Shown here piece after piece: positions 21,259 through 34,800 of a stretch of 64,000 bases of DNA (position 1 is the stretch's first letter; the number at the start of each line of letters is the position of its first letter). Both the position numbers and the translations under genes were made by a program. This DNA is from Lactifluus volemus (taxonomy: Eukaryota > Basidiomycota > Agaricomycetes > Russulales > Russulaceae). The notes under the pieces were generated by a model. It was not told the DNA's origin. It saw only the letters and a list, made by a program, of their open reading frames with translations, and made no database searches. The DNA lies in contig WTXI01000019.1 in the NCBI GenBank assembly GCA_022376515.1, forward strand, positions 186,001-250,000, given 5' to 3'.

Positions 21259-22471
21259 ATGGCTTCGTATCCTGAATCTGCGTGCAAGTCCTTGGGACAG
21301 ACCATCGACAACGGTGCGCTCAGGATCCAGGCGATCCTGGGTGCGGGGTCGTTTGGTGTTGTCTACCGCGCTGTCGATATCCGAACCGGAGTGCACTACG
21401 CCGTCAAGCGTGTGGAGAAGGAATTTGGCTTTGAGTACCGTCAAGCCCGCGAAAGAGAGCTACATGCGCGAGTTTCATCTCACCCCCACGTGCTCACTTT
21501 CCACCGCGAGGTCAACGAGGATTGCTATACCTTTTTCGTCTACGACCTGTGCGCTGGCGATCTCCACTCGGTGATCAAGAAGCTGGTATTCTTCCGCGAA
21601 GATGAACTCATCAAGCGGGTATTCATCCAAATCATCGATGCGCTTGAATATTGCCATTCTCGCGGCGTGTACCATCGAGACCTCAAGCCAGAGAATATCC
21701 TCATTTCTGCGAAGAGTGGAGATATGGACGTTTTCATCGCCGACTTTGGTCTTGCCACCACGAGTGAAATGACGAAATCGGCTTGCGGAACTCCGTGCTT
21801 CATGAGCCCAGGTATGTCATCTCTCTGTACGCCATCATCCAACCTCCCGCTAAGACACTCGCAGAGTCGCTCGTACCAGGCCATAAGCCGTATTCCACTG
21901 TTCATGGAGACATTTGGGCGCTCGGCTGCATACTTGCCGAACTGATCGCCGCTGTCCGCCCCTGGGGTACGGCCCACGATAGTGATCCCGTCTACAGCAA
22001 TTACATCACGAACCGGGCGAGTTGCTTCGCTTACTCCCTGTATCCAACGCAGCGTACTCGCTTATTCTGAAGATATTCTCTACCTGCGTGGAACTGCGCC
22101 CGTCACTCGCCGAAATTCGCAGGGAGGTCCTCGCAGTGGATACGTTTTTCCTCAACGAAGTTCAGGCAGCTAGATATGGGTGGACAGCTCGCCTTGAGGA
22201 GATGATGTTTCAGAAAGTACTACGTGCGCGCGAAGTCGTTGGTTGACGCTACGCCTTCCTCATCCTCTTCCCGCACGGACGCGGTGTCATCGCCTCTCAC
22301 TATTCTTCTGGGTCATCATCATCGGCATTCGAGTCAAACTCAGGCCTGACCGAGTCGAGCGAATTTGTACTCGCCACTCCTCCGGTCCCAGCAGTAGATC
22401 TTATGAAGATTCGCAAGGTATCCAGCGGGTTGGAATTACCATCGCGTATTGCAGCGGCGCTGTCTTTTTGA
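21259..22471 (+). CDS. Serine/threonine protein kinase (RAN1/KSP1-like), frame-broken
   Basis: Exon 1 (21259-21811) and exon 2 (from 21865) join in phase across a 53-nt intron. The N-lobe has the glycine loop LGAGSFGVVYRAV and the ATP-lysine in HYAVKRVEKE. The C-lobe has HRDLKPENIL, IADFGLATTSE and an activation-segment end CGTPCFMSPES, then HGDIWALGCILAELI. Wording and order match the Agaricomycete RAN1/KSP1-like kinases, regulators of growth and meiosis in yeasts. After YITNR the frame must shift by one near 22012-22018 to read ELLRLLPVSNAAY, then VELRPSLAEIRREVLAVDTF. Two more shifts, near 22230 and 22297, are needed to reach a Ser-rich tail (YSSGSSSSAFESNSGL) ending with TGA at 22469-22471. 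The catalytic residues are intact. Either the gene recently lost its C-lobe frame or the sequence lacks bases. Confidence 0.8.
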
Positions 22472-22976
22472 TTGGTTTCTTTCTCTACTATCAAACACAG
22501 ACATTGGAATCCTTGATGGACATAACGAATACGTACGATAAACGACTTGATTACGATACCATAACTTATATATATTATTTATTCAATGCACACATAAAAT
22601 ATATATTATTCTGTCAAATAATTAAAAACGACTGTTGATTCAAGGCGAAAGTCAAGACTTCAGCCGCGTTAACAGTCAAGGACTTTGTTAGTACCTCTGA
22701 CTGACTCCAACCTCGATTTGAGAAGCGTGAGAGAAAAGATAGGTAAGGATTCTAGAACGACAATGCGCAGTAGATGCGCATCTCATAGTCATAAGTACAT
22801 GGGTTAGTAACTTGACGCAGTCTCCAAATGACCTGAAGGAAGAGACTTACTGTACTAATAACCTCAACCTCTCGCTTTTACTTGGTTCTAGCTCGAGAGG
22901 AGAGAACGACGGTCGAAATGGAATGGAGCGGGAACCGGGCCGAAGCGGTTCGTATTTCCCTGCTTTAGCCAGAGCC
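22472..22976. other. Intergenic between kinase and AIR-like gene
   Basis: AT-rich 3' flank of the kinase (TATATATTATTTATT near 22570) followed by the promoter of the AIR-like gene. The frame of the latter is open upstream to 22812, with an alternative in-frame ATG at about 22920. Confidence 0.5.
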
Positions 22977-25265
22977 ATGACCTCCGTTACGCAGTTCGAA
23001 ATCATCGATCTCACAGAATCAGCCCTCCTATCGAGAAAGAGAAAGAAACGTTCGATTCTCCAGACGATGGCACACATGCAGATCCCGAGAAGAGTGTCGC
23101 AAAACCCCCGTCGAGGCGCAAGCGCAAAAATGGCGAGATTGGCAAGGCGCACGGTACCCCTCCGAGATCGCGGGACGGCTCACTCGAGCGTGGACATGCG
23201 CCCTCATTGGAGGAAATATCCGTGCAGCTGGAAGAAGGTGGTAAAGCAGCATCGGGGAATCTGCGAGGAGGAAGAAGCGCAGCCCGAAGAAGAGCAAGGG
23301 CAAAAACAAGGAAACGGATACCTCGCCCCCTCACGCGAGGATACTCAGAAGGACAGGCTGGATGACGAACAGCTCTTTTTCATCGATACGGCGCCTGCGC
23401 CCGTGCCGGCGGGTATGGCGTTCGACTTGAAGAGCGCTGATGATGCTTCCACGCACACGGTCCCGCTTCTCTTACCAGCGCACGTATCTGTCCTCGATCC
23501 TGGAGACGGTTTTCCCGTAAAAATCATCGAACGCGAGGATTCAGACTCGGGATCAGAATCTTACATCGAGTACCTCGACTATGAGGACCGCCTCGTGCGC
23601 ATTCCATAGCTGTTTCTTCCGCCCACTGCTCCTATTGATCACATCACTCGTTTTTCACGTATAGGCACCCGGAGTGGTGCGCTATTTCGAGGCATCCACG
23701 GAGGAGCAAAAGCATGCGCGCTTTCTTTGCAAGCGTTGCGGCGCCGAAAATGAACATCGGACTAACGAATGTCCGGTACAGATCGTGCGTGTTAACATTC
23801 GTTTCAAGACCGTTCTCGTCGAGGTCTGAGCTATAGTAGTAGTGTTTGACGTGCGGCGCGCGTGATGAACACTCTACACGTAGCTGTCCAATTAGTAAAA
23901 CGTGTTTCACGTGTGGGATGAAAGGTCATATCAACAAGGTAACTTAGTTAACGTTCTTGAGCGTCTAGCTCATAAACAAGCTAACCATGTGCATCAGAAC
24001 TGTCCAAACCGACATTCCCGAAGCAGGCCGAATCAATTCGATGATTGTGACCGCTGTGGATCAGACAGGCATAACACAAACGTGCGGTATAATCGCTGTT
24101 CTCCTTTGAGTTGTATGCTTCACGGTCTGATCTCAATCTGGATTAGGAATGCCCAACAATCTGGCGGCTGTACGAATATGTCGCTGACCGAGAGCGCGAA
24201 GCCATTCTCCAACATCGAGAATCGAAACAATCGCTTCCTCTCGGCAACGGTGGCGAGGGTTATATTGCGCGCGACGAGTGGTGCTACAATTGCGGGGATA
24301 GCGGACATCTCGGGGATGTGAGTTCAAGTTTAATATATATGTCTCGGGATTCTTGCGATCCGCTCACTCATTTACCTGTTTTTGTCACCCTATAGGACTG
24401 TAGCGAACGTTCTCGTCCATACGATACCCCATCCCTGCCATCGGCCTTTGGCCTGTATAACACCCTCTCCGGTCCCTTTTCCGACGCTGCCACCTCGCCG
24501 ATACGCACACGCGCCCCGCGCGACTGGGAAAACAGCGACACATTCGGCGACGGCTGGGGTGCGAGCGCGCCCATCAACGTCGGCAAGCGCGCACGCAACA
24601 AAGACCGGATGCGCATGGAGCAGCGCGCTCTCGAGCTGCAGGAGCGAGACGACCAGGACGACTGGTTCGGCAATCCGCGCAACGCGCGCCATTCTCGAGG
24701 GGAGGTAGCGGCGGCGGCAGCACCTGGTAAACGGCGTTCGCGTCGGGAAGAAGGACGCTAAGATCCGGATCGGGAGGTCATGGAAGAGTGACGACCCACC
24801 TAGACCATCTTCGTCCTCACCACCACCACATCGTAAGAAGCTGAGCTTACTGGAACGCTTAGATGACGGCAGCAGCGGCCATCGGGGATATCATGGCCGA
24901 GGAGAACGTGATCGCGACCGGGAGCGAGGAGAACAGGGACCACAACAACGAAATCGAGAGCGCGATCGCGATCGAGAGGGGAAAGGAATCATTTGAATTC
25001 GGATCGTGATCATGATCGTGATCGCGACGAGTGTGACAGCGGGCTCGGGTTACGCATACGTGGGTTGGGGTTGGCGGGAAAGCCTTCACGTCATGGTGAT
25101 GGTGACGAGCGGGAGGGCCGTACGCGGGAGGAGCAGAGGGACGGTCGTCGGCGGCGGGAGGAGAACCAGAGGCGCGATCGCGATCGTGAACGTGAGCCGC
25201 GGGCAAGTCGGGATAACCGAGACCCACGAGGTCCTCAATATAGAGGAGGGTATGCACGCAAATGA
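22977..25265 (+). CDS. AIR1/AIR2-like zinc-knuckle protein (TRAMP complex), frame-broken
   Basis: Six exons: 22977-23594, 23665-23784, 23843-23938, 23998-24081, 24147-24317 and 24396-25265, all joined in phase 0. Five CCHC knuckles are complete: CKRCGAENEHRTNEC, CLTCGARDEHSTRSC, CFTCGMKGHINKNC, CDRCGSDRHNTNEC and CYNCGDSGHLGDDC. Air proteins bind RNA and bridge the Trf4/5 poly(A) polymerase and Mtr4 in nuclear RNA surveillance. The N-terminus (FEIIDLT) and the region RLDDEQLFFIDTAPAPVPAG match basidiomycete members, and the tail is an RD/RE-rich stretch ending YRGGYARK. In exon 1 the natural sequence moves to other frames (SPPIEKEKE, then RRKKRSPKKSKGK) and back, so the open frame survives but encodes off-frame residues. 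Further shifts lie near 24700-24745 and at the T run 24992-24994. Confidence 0.85.
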
Positions 25266-25497
25266 CTTGATCGCCGCCCGCCGCCCTCCCCTTTTTCGAG
25301 AACTATATGGCACCGTCCACCTACCCTTGGTTGTATCGAGGCACTCTTAAAAAAAATGCAGTTCAAGCAGTCAAATTCCTTTCAATTCATTAGGGGATAC
25401 TATTGTTTGTCTAAGGGTTAAGAGCAATTCGGTGTGTATGAATACGTTGTACAGGTAAGTCCTAGGAGATAATAGAGATCCTCCAAAAAAATTCTCT

Positions 25498-28400
25498 TCA
25501 ATCAAACTCCCCTCCCCGTCTGTCCCAAGGCCGCAGTGGGGAGTTCGATATGACACTCCCTACATATAGATCTGGATCTGGGTCGTCGAGCGCTCGTGGT
25601 GCCACCGCCCATAATGACCCCGTAAAGCGCGGCGATGCTGCACGTGGTTGTGCTTGCGATAGTTCTTTGCCGAACCTGGCGGCGACGTTATGCTTGACAT
25701 CGTCGGGCGGGCTTTGCGGGTCTTCTGGCTCAGGGTCTGCCCGTCGGATGTTTCAGGTGGTTGAGGTGCTGCCGCCTCTTCATGCTGCAAGAACGTTGAG
25801 CGGATCGATGAGTCTGAGAGTCCTCGCCTGTGCAAAGTATGGACCAGGTCCATCCCGACGCGTTCCTCCGGGGAGTGGCGAGCGTCGATGACTGCGTCTA
25901 CATTACGCGAGAGAGGGCTCGGTGTCTCGTCAGTTGGGTCCAGGATTCGACCGGCGGTACGTCTGAGCGTTGCGCGCCGTAGCTGATCGGCACTTTCCCT
26001 GGTATGTCGTGGAGGTTCCTGAGAGAGCATGACCCACGAGTCGTGACGTGGTGCACCAGCGAAGATACCCATGATATTGGTTGGGGTATGTCGGGTTGCA
26101 ACAATCGTATCATGCAGCGTGGTTCCTTGTGCGATTGGAGTAGCCGCATGGGTGACGGCACGGGTCCCAGTGAATTCAACGTTCACGGTCGTAGTGGACG
26201 CTGATGTCGCAGGACCAAGCTTTGGGATGGGACGGGAAGGGGCTCCTATGGGTCCGCGTCCCTGGTTAACGCCAAGTGGTGTCACCCCGCGGTTTTCATT
26301 AGAAACAGAACTACCAAAAAGCCTCGAAAGTGGGGCCATCCATCCTCCTCCATGGTTCAATGAAAGAGGCTTCGATGAAAGAGGCTTCCCACTAGATGAA
26401 GACTCGTCCTTGGGATTCAGTGTCATTTCGCGCACCTTTGGTGCTATCGACGGGTCCAGGACTATGTCATTGAGCGTAGTGCGCACAGAGCCGAGCTCTC
26501 TGAAAATGTCTCTGAAAAGCTTGAGCAGTGTGCGCAGATCACGCCGTGTGCAGGTCGTAGTAAATTTGTCATCCTCCAGCGCAGCACGGAAGACGCCTCG
26601 CAGGTTGATTACTTCTGCGATGATTCCGTCCACAGTCGAATGTGATACATAACTGACATCGGCCCCCAAAATATTTTGTCGCTTAAGCCGGGTAGTTAAA
26701 TTCCGCGCGTCAGCCTGTGCGATCCTGTTGAACAACTGTTGAACGCGTTCCAGCAATACACCAAGAGAGGTGGATTGTCAACCAGTGAAGATGACTCGGA
26801 ATACCCGTCATTAGGGGAAGCAGAAAGAGACAATTGATCGCCGTGGCTGGGAGACAGTCCCACAGTCAAACTTCGAAAATCAGTTTGTACCCCTCGATGG
26901 CGCTGCCGTGGCGTTTGGCACCTCAACCTTTTGAGGGCGCCTTCCGTATCTGACCAGTCTGAAGCACTTCCGGCTTCGAGCTCGACATTTATCCCGGAGC
27001 TACGTTCTCTTCGGTGTCTGACGCGCCGTAGTTGACTGGAACCAGGAGTGAGAGGGCGTTGGCTAGTCTCTGGTGTCAAGGGTTCCTGGTTGACGTTACA
27101 TGAATTTCATGATCAATGACTAAATCATACTCACAAAATTGCGACTCCATGCTGACTCCATGCTTAGAGATCGCCTGGCTATCGAGGCATTCGCGTGCGG
27201 AGAGAGGTTAGTCGATATCGGGGAGATGGGCCCCGGAGCTGTCCCAAAATGCATCGGTACTGACGGAGAGACTGGCCGGGGTATGTCAAGAAGTCGTGCT
27301 GAATGCACAGGTGATGGGATTCGACCTGTGATAAGTTGGTAAGGAAGAACACTTAGGAAGGTCCGTCACGTACCCCCGCTCGGAGAATCAGCCAGGCGTT
27401 CTCCCGCCTCTTCTTGTAGCATATGTATAGCCTCCCGAGATTCGGATAGCAGCTCCTGAAGCTCGGTGTTGGACTTTTGGAGGGCCTCTTTATCAGCGAC
27501 AAGTGATTCCAGAAGTTTCATAATCTCGTCATGGTGTTCCACAGACCTCAAATCAACCCGCTGTATGTATTCATCAACTGCCACGCCGTCACGGTATGGC
27601 CACGCAAAAGCCTACCGAGTGCCGTAACTCGCCTAGCCACTGTTTAGCTTCGTGAATTATCTGCTCTGAAGTTTGCTTGCACCTCACACGTTCTTCTTCT
27701 AGTTGTTCTTGCAGAAGACGGACCTCGAGGCTCAGCTTGGCTTCGTGAGATTAAGTAGTGTAGCAGAGAATCGATTGAAACGGTGGGACTCACCGCATTT
27801 GTTACCAAGGGAAGCCAACTTCGTTTCCGCGGCTCGGAGTTCTGTGCCCCGGTGTCCCTCTCCTGGCGGAGGTCATCCCTCTCTTGCATCGCCTGGCGAA
27901 GGCGCGCCTCCCAACCGGCAGAGCGAGCATGTTCTGTTGATAAGGAATCGAACGAGACGCGCAAGTCTTGCAACTCGGACGACAGACTCTTGTTCGAAAT
28001 TTCAGCGAGTTCGTTATTTAGAAGAGCCTGACTGAAGCGCTGAAGTGATAAGTAAAGAGCTATCAGCGCTCCGGATAGGTGGTAGGAGATAGTACGGACC
28101 GTTTCGAGCACGGCATTCTCCCGTGAAAGCTTTGCTATTCTGTCCTCCAGTTGTTGGCGGGTAGCTGGATCAAGGTCGAGATCGGGGGGATCGCTGTTTA
28201 GCTTTCTCTGGTCCGCATGCTCGGCAGCCTAGACGAACTCGGTGAACAATCAAGCAGAAACGCAGCAAAGGAAAAGACGTGCCTGCATCCTCCGCACATA
28301 GGCTTCATGTCTCTGCAACAAGGCCTGCCCAACCTCTGCATAATCAACGTATGTCCAAGAGCGAGGCTTGAAGAACGTACCAGCACTGAGGACGAGGCGG

Positions 28401-28597
28401 CTCTCCAACTTGACCTTAACTGCTAGCCATGCCTTGGTGTATTCGCCATCTGTATTGCACACACACCCTGGAAGGTGAGAAGGGGGTTCTGGAGTAGAAA
28501 TGGGGGAGTAGTCGGCCAATGAGCGAGTTAGGTCGTCGATAGCGGTAGAGGCGTCTAGGAAACTGCGTGATGGTGAATTTGGGGCAGTGGTTGACAT
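25498..28597 (-). CDS. Conserved basidiomycete coiled-coil protein, function unknown
   Basis: The start is ATG 28597 (STTAPNSPSRSFLDAST). Exon 1 (to 28283) contains EYTKAWLAVKVKLESRLVLS and YVDYAEVGQALLQRHEAYVR. Coiled-coil exons follow (ENAVLE, RFSQALLNNELAEISNKSLS, SLEVRLLQEQLEEERVRCKQ). A Ser/Pro-rich middle comes next, then a helical block (RVQQLFNRIAQADARNLTTR, TCTRRDLRTLLKLFRDIFRE), and the natural C-terminus NSPLRPWDRRGGEFD stops at 25498. I recall similar uncharacterised proteins in Agaricomycetes but no assigned role; coiled coils suggest a structural or tethering job. Intron 1 (28282-28229) appears to start GC (CAG/GCACGT). Frame changes, each explained by one missing base, occur at the C run 27847-27850, near 26758 and near 25735. 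Another base seems missing beside the donor near 27626, where the intron would be only 38-39 nt. Confidence 0.7.
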
Positions 28598-28841
28598 GCT
28601 AGTATGTATGACCACTGCTCCCAATTGTTGACTTTAAATGTCAATGACAATCAGGTCCGCGTCGACTCACGTGTCTGAGCGAATTGAATTGAATTGGGTT
28701 GAGTGTTATTATGTTGGTAGATACGGATGCGTACTAGTAGGGTATCATAAATGAAAAGATGAAAGCGAATGTAACAACATGGACAGCAACCTAAAGTACC
28801 TAAAACATAGGGGAGAAACTGAAAACACAAGTATGACTCCT

Positions 28842-31800
28842 TCATTCCGTTATTTGTCGAACAAGTTCTGCGATCCAATTCGCAATTTGCATCGTCGCAT
28901 TCGTCTTGCTGGGGGATATGAAGTTGAAGGCGGTATTTAATCCACCCATATTTAACTCTTCCAACGCTACCTTTTGCGTTCGACCGGCGACAACGCTGCT
29001 TTCCTCTACAGTGGCTAACGTGGACATGGAAGTGCTCCAAGTTCCCCCTCGACTCGGGTCCTGAAGAACGATGTGAAACACATTCGATGCGGCGCTCAGG
29101 ACGTTGGCGTTTGAAGATGATGCGAAGGCGTCTTTCACTCGCTCTTGCAAACTATCGTAACTGTTTACTCTGAGTGTGAGCTAGCGAAGCGAACGGTGAC
29201 GAGAAGTACCCACCACATCGTGAGAACTTCCGGGTAAGCCATAGAAACGTCAGAGAGCAATCTGAAGTATATTTCTGTCTCAGCATTCTCTCCCTGGGAA
29301 ATTTCCAACATAACGCCAAGAAAAGAGATCACGAGTAGCGCTGAGTTGAGGTTTGTGATGTTCAGCAATTCCAGAGGGACGCATGGCACATCTTCGTCAT
29401 CTACCCTCTCCGCCGGGTCCTCTCCGGTTGGATAGTCGCCCAGATTAGCATCTTGTAATAATTCTCGATACGTCCCCTTTGTGGTGGCAGCCGACAACAA
29501 GGCGAGGAAGTAACCGAGCGAATCCGGCGCAACCCTGGGCCCGAGGGACGGGTCCGAAACAACATCGACGTTTGGCTTTGACGCGCGCGAGCTGACTCGT
29601 AACATGGTTCGAAGGGATTCCAAGGTGACGTTCTTGAACATTTTTAACTTGAGGCCTTTGACCATTACAGCAGCGAGGGAGAACGAAAAGTTCGTTTCAA
29701 ACGATATTTTGAGGCTTTGGTCAAGTTGGTCTGCAATCTCTCGAAAGCCGTATCGATGCTCAAGCAATGATTCTGGCACCCCTTGCTGTTGGACCAGCCC
29801 TTGATCCGACAGCTGCTGAATAGTGATGCACAGGAGTTGCGAGGCCTCTACATAAAAGCCCATGTGACCGAACTGAAGCAAAGCGACAGCAAGCCAGAAT
29901 ATAGGACCTAGGTACCGTGAGCCAGACTGGAGAGCCGGAACAACGTTCCGAATGCATCGAAGCATGCTAACAACTGATATAGTTGAGTCCGTAGTGCGGA
30001 TAAGGGTGCTCCTAAAGGCGACAAGCATTTGGTAGAAGAATCATCATCCACTTCTGCCGTCGCAAGTTCTCCGAGGACAACGAACGCGCGAAACTGAATG
30101 GTTGGAGAGATTTGAAATGCCGTCGCTGTAACTAAGCTCATCCAGCGAGCTCGCCACACGTTAAGCAGTCCTGAGATTCTTATGAGAACGTCCCACAGCA
30201 CGGAGGGTAATAACGGGCTCACCTTTGGTCTGGGCAGCGGCCTCCATCACACGGATGAGGAAGCGGGTGAGCCCCTCTTGACAATCTAGAACCTCGCTAT
30301 CCGTCGTTGGGTTGTAGATCACAAGCTCATTTATCCATGGAGCGCGACTAAGACCGAACAGATTCAGCGCCTCTACGGTGCTACCTTCTTCGTGCAGAAG
30401 ACGGATTTCTGGGCCAGCAATGGAGTCTGAGGAACGAGACAACCATAATGATTGCAGAAGGTCCATGACGAGGCCCCAGACAGTCGAGCGCACCACAACT
30501 TCACCGGTTGCTGCAATGAGCGTGATGATATGTATGAGTTCTGGTGTGTAGAATTGGGCTACGTTGAGTTGTTTTGATTGTTGGGATGCGACCAGAGCGA
30601 GACGTGACAGTGAAGCAATCTCATTCCAATGCGGATTCTCTGCGAGTGTAGCTGTGGGCTTCACAGAAGCTTTGCCAAGAGCCTACAGGACTTAATCAGG
30701 TAACGCCTAAGCATGAGCAAACACAACTTGCCTTGCGCATTTTAGATAGTATTTGTCCTCGAACGTTGATAGACGACAGTGGCGTCATGATTAAAGCGAT
30801 GACTTCGCAAGCGTGGGAGCTGGCCCCGCCATCAATGGCAGCGCGCATGAGCTCATCTAGAGCAATGTTTACGACGGCGCTGTCAAGCTTTGCAATCTCA
30901 GTCCAGATAGCTTTCTGAGACGTCATAAGCAGCTGAAGGGAAAGTATGTCAGGATATAGCGAGCCCTGCAACTAGTGAGAACAGCACCTGTGGATCTGCG
31001 ATAGTGAGCTCAATGAGAAGGCGGATGCAATCACGAATTTTAGCCCCCGAGTGATCGAAGCTTGCGTTTGTCGGCTCCACGAAGATCGAGAGGTTCTTAA
31101 GCCACGGGCCCATGTACGATAAACAATGCAATTTTAGGGTTGGATCCGACTTGGACAGCGTGCTGCACACTTCTGATACGAAGTCAAGAGTAAGATGGGG
31201 CACAAGGCTCGCAATCCGTTCACTGAGAGAAACAAGGAATGGGGAAGATGGACCTCCAATCCATAAACCTACGATGCACCGTGAATATACAGATATGCCA
31301 ATTGTACCATGGACTCACCCTTGGTCGTCAAAATCGGACTGGCGTCCAGATCGAACGAACCCACGACTGCGGCGAGTAATTCGTAGGACGCTCCACTAAG
31401 TTCGGGATTCTCCGTGCCCATGTTGCGCATGGCAATGTGGAGCAAAGCGGCGCTGACGTTGGAAAGCCTCGAGAACCGTTCCATACCTGGCAAGTGAGTC
31501 GCCCTCAGCCGACCCTTCGCAGCTCGTATTGCCTGGAGAGGAGAACCAGATATAAACGAGAAGTCACCATCCGATAGAAGGGCTCTACTCACTTTGACAA
31601 TCTGGTCACGCCGAGGGGATGAAAAGTACAACGTGTTTGACTGCCGTGACTTGCGAACGATAAACTCCGAGGGATCGTGACCCGTTGAGACATTGTAGAC
31701 ATCGCTGATCTCGGAAAAGGGAATAATTTCGACAGATTTACATCCGAGTGACGGAGATATTTGCTGTGGTTTGTCCTAGTGTTGTTGATTAACACCCTGC

Positions 31801-34800
31801 CATAATTATGACCGAACGATGCGTACGGAAATGATACGCAGATGACTTAATCCAACTTGAAGGCTGACCGGTATCCGGACATGAGGCGAATGTCGCATCA
31901 TCACTTGCTCGAAAACTTCGCATGATTCATCTTCGAGGCTCTCTAATTCAGATATAAATCAAAAGGTAGGTGACAAGGAGGCAGGCAATACGAACTTGCG
32001 TAAACGAGGGGTGCGGTAGCACTGGCAGGCACGAAGGTGAGGAGCTCCTGGACCGAGGAACATGCCTTGACCTGACTTGATAGGTGCGAGCCTAACGACG
32101 ATGTCAGGGGCGATGATACGTTCACGAATTAACTATGTACCTGCAGTGATATTCCACAGTCTGCGGAGATATTTGACCGCAGCTGCGTTGGGATTTAAGA
32201 TATACGCTGTCTCAAACTTTGCCCGGAAGTCTTGAGGTATGATTTCGATGCAGTACTTCAGCCATTGCATTGGGACCTGGGATGACGAAGAGAACGACGT
32301 CCAGTCGAAGATAATCTCGAACGAGCGCGCATCAGCAGAAGATGCCGTCAAGGTCTGAAAATAGGAGCTGCTTAACATGCGCTCTAGAGGACTGATCTGA
32401 TACCTTACTCTGAAGATATGATACAACAGTAGTTCGATGTCAAGAGTTTCGACGTCAAGCCTCGAAACGAAGAAAACAAATCTCGCTTGTTCGTCCTGGA
32501 AGTAGTCTATGAGAATGGAACAAACACGAGGAAACGCAATTACCTTTCCAGCACTAGCCTCCACAAAGATGTCTCGGACCGCAGTAACATCCGCGCGATC
32601 ATACCGAGCCACGAGGTCGAGATACTCCCGATGTCCCGAGCTCGGCAGCATCGACAGCCTGGGAACTTCTATCGGTTGACCGAGATCCACTAGGGCACTG
32701 CAAAGTGCGTCCCACGACCGTTTGCCATTGATCGCGGATGGATCCCCTTCTGCTGATGGTTTCATGAAACTGAGCAGTTCCTTCCCAACTTTGTCAGCAT
32801 GCTTGGAGAAGAAACGATGGAGGACAATGGTATCGGTGTCATCGTAAGTGACACCTCTCCATTCGTGTGAGTCCTTCTCTTCGTCAGTCGGCGACGGATT
32901 GTACCTCTACACGTAGCCTTTAGGAAAATGTATGAAACGCAGGACCCAAAGACGTACGCTCAACTCGCTCAAGAACTTGAGCACTTCCATGATTTTCGAC
33001 TCAAGGAACGGGTTCAAAATTGACATATGGGCCTCCCTACCAAACAAGACGTTGTTGGCGAGCGTTTGGATGATTTTCGCAATCATCTTCAGGCCCTGTC
33101 GGAGTACTACGGGGTTGTCTTGTGGGATTTCAATGTCGATTTCCGATGGAGAAACTACGACAGGCGAGATAAACCTTTTGTAGGGTCATCAGAAAATCTC
33201 TGAGAGGACACTATATCTACCAACCGTAAAAACACGAACGCGCCGAGCGCAGCGAATCGTGCATTAGGCCAAAGTCTTTGTCTAGAAGTAGGAGATACTT
33301 GAGATACTTCAACGTAAAAGACAGAGGACGACACTCACACAGCCTTGTAAATGTGAGCACAAAGTTCGTGAAACATTCTTGTATCCCCATCAGCCATGAC
33401 GGGTTGATCCGAAGAAGCAAGGGTAGGTAGATCTGACTTACGACGGCAGGGCGGGTAATGACGACGAAACAATCGCCAGGAACGACGACGCCACAACTTC
33501 CACATTTTTCTGGTTTTGGCGGAGCTCCTCTTCATTTACCTTCGTTGGATCTAGATTGTATCCACGACCTGGTGGAAGTGAACCCATTGTATCCATGAGT
33601 GGAAGGACAAGACTCCGGAGGTAATTATAGCCATGTATCCTCGCAAAATGGGACAACAGTCGTGTGCATGTCGAATTTCCCCTAAACAGCTCCGTCTCAT
33701 TCTCTGCCAACTGGTGAGCGATGCGGAAGGTCCCACAACAATACATAACACACTCACCCGTTCTCGCTACTTCCCGATCAATAAGTGTCTTCATCAGGTT
33801 CATCAGTGACTCTCGAGTGTCGAAGATATTCAACAAGACAGGGATGATGACGTCCACTTCTGATGGAGGACAGACTTCACAAATGGCTAAGGCAAGGGTG
33901 ATCTAAGTCATCGGATATCAGGGCTGGACGTAAACGACCCAAGACAGCACTGCAACATACATCTGGACCCTTGACCAACTGTACGTGAAATATGAGAATA
34001 GATGACGAGCTTCAGCCTATCACGAGACATACCTCACACAGCCAACTACGCCCCGAAAAGCTTACAGGAGTCTCATGGGCCTCAAACTTGGCGCCTTGAC
34101 CCATGACTCTAGCGAACACGTATGAAAAAATGAGCCTTTGGCGTGGATCAGCATCGTAGGCCATAGAGAGACTGTGTTTGACGCCGCTCTCCGGGTTTGC
34201 ACTGATTAAGCGGGAAAGGGCTTCTACGACGAGCTCGCGGATTTCTGCCTCGCGCTGTGAGATTGGGCGCTAAAAAAGCGGATGTTGAGGATCAGGCGTG
34301 CTGACGAACAGATAATTTATACTACCTGGGAAGGTATGGAGATTTCTGGGGTCTCTCATCAGGAGGCTGGATGCCGTCGTATCAACGTAGCGCAGAGCCA
34401 AGACTGAGCAGAGCTCACCTGAGGGAGGGCCCGTCCAAAAGACAATGTTCGTGTGATGAGGTTGCTGTAACGGATGAAAACGCGGTTGACCACGTGGCTT
34501 GCCTCATCGCCAGCCGGGCTATCCAGAGACTTCAACTCCAGCTTTTCAAGGAAATGTCCTGCGGCACGTAAACTCGCCACATTCAACTCGGGTAGAATTC
34601 GGGCTGCGTCCGCATCATCGGCCTAGAGACAAAATCGATGTGAGTATCTAACTAGCAATTAGTCCCATTTCTCACGCACCGAGATCGGATCCTGAATCCA
34701 CCCGAGCAGTACGTCCAATATCTTCTGGCGATGCGAGCTCGTGCTGTCTTTGCGCAACATGTCTGGGCGAGAGAATACGCTGTCACACAACGCGCAGAAC

